From Ruminococcus sp. UBA7013 (lineage in GTDB: Bacteria; Bacillota; Clostridia; Oscillospirales; Ruminococcaceae), in NCBI GenBank assembly GCA_002449585.1, contig DJXD01000130.1:1-6006 (forward strand): a stretch of 6,006 bases of DNA, given 5' to 3'. The notes beneath the pieces were generated by a model. That model was not told the origin of the DNA, searched no databases, and was given only the letters and a program-made list of their open reading frames with translations. The position numbers and the translations under genes were made by a program. Positions 5,828-6,006 of this stretch are shown here, piece by piece. How positions within the stretch are numbered: position 1 is the first letter of the stretch; the number at the start of each line of letters is the position of its first letter.

Positions 5828-6006
5828 CCTTCGCCGTAAAGGGGGTTAAACGGCTCGTAGAGCAGCGATAAGAATAAGAGCATAAGTTACGATTGAAACA
5901 CTTAAAAGGGCGTACAGGGCATTCTGAGCGAATTTAGAGGGTATCTGCGGTTCAATCCTCGTCACTGCTTCACTGAACAGGCTGTGGCGGTATCCACAAG
6001 TTGCTT
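5828..6006 (+). ncRNA. Structured tandem element, copy 2 (runs to the window edge)
   Basis: It repeats copy 1 at a period of 221-224 bases. GCCGT/ACGGC, GCTC-gta-GAGC and GATTGAA/TTCAATC are kept unchanged. The AAACGCTC/GAGCGTTT stem of copy 1 is degraded here. The closing hairpin changes to TGTGG/CCACA, gaining a pair relative to copy 1. The 36-base core is at 5941-5976. The window ends at the point where copy 1 has its T-run, so a terminator and further copies may follow. The 39 bases between the copies show no clear promoter. Confidence 0.42.

Overview
The window looks like chromosomal accessory DNA from a gut or rumen Clostridia-type Firmicute (Ruminococcus/Oscillospiraceae-like). The basis is moderate-to-low GC, consensus SigA-type promoters, strong GGAGG-type ribosome sites, a large serine recombinase of the clostridial type, and TasA/camelysin-like surface proteins carrying the WFTMSREVEV motif. 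The genus is an inference. No housekeeping gene, tRNA, rRNA or CRISPR array is visible.

Layout. (1) 1-1542: remnants of two tandem large serine recombinases on the + strand. The first is cut by the window edge and breaks off near 591-600. There it runs, in another frame, into the middle of the second, which has lost its catalytic domain. A good intrinsic terminator follows. (2) 1543-1661: a short spacer with three copies of a TTTTRRCCACC motif that resemble the multiple transposase-binding repeats of an IS21-family end, but with no transposase genes. (3) 1662-2291, minus strand: a secreted or anchored protein with a SipW-type signal segment and the WFTM motif, with a clear promoter and ribosome site. 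(4) 2562-3664, plus strand: a long, Thr/Ser/Asn/Gly-rich pilin-like coding region that opens directly at the WFTM motif, with no signal peptide, ribosome site or promoter. It is closed by a terminator. (5) 3775-5151, plus strand: a Wzy/WaaL-type O-antigen ligase family membrane protein with a textbook promoter. (6) About 5120-5482, minus strand: a second pilin-like cassette, also lacking signal peptide and ribosome site, and cut off in its middle where it meets the end of the ligase gene. (7) 5483-6006: non-coding DNA dominated by two tandem copies of a ~180-bp element that can fold into several hairpins and ends in a terminator-like hairpin. A further copy may follow past the window edge.

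How it may fit together (inference). Two promoterless, signal-less cassettes of one surface-protein family face each other around a transferase whose family includes pilin O-oligosaccharyltransferases. Each cassette begins at the same short sequence (TCAGTRGT), which is duplicated 79-80 bp upstream. This is the arrangement expected of silent cassettes for antigenic variation of a surface fibre, with the ligase-like protein possibly glycosylating the product. The broken recombinases next door could be leftovers of an element that shaped the locus. No expressed full-length locus with the same motif and a signal peptide is in the window to prove the exchange. Assembly chimerism at the two sharp junctions (about 595 and 5120) cannot be excluded.
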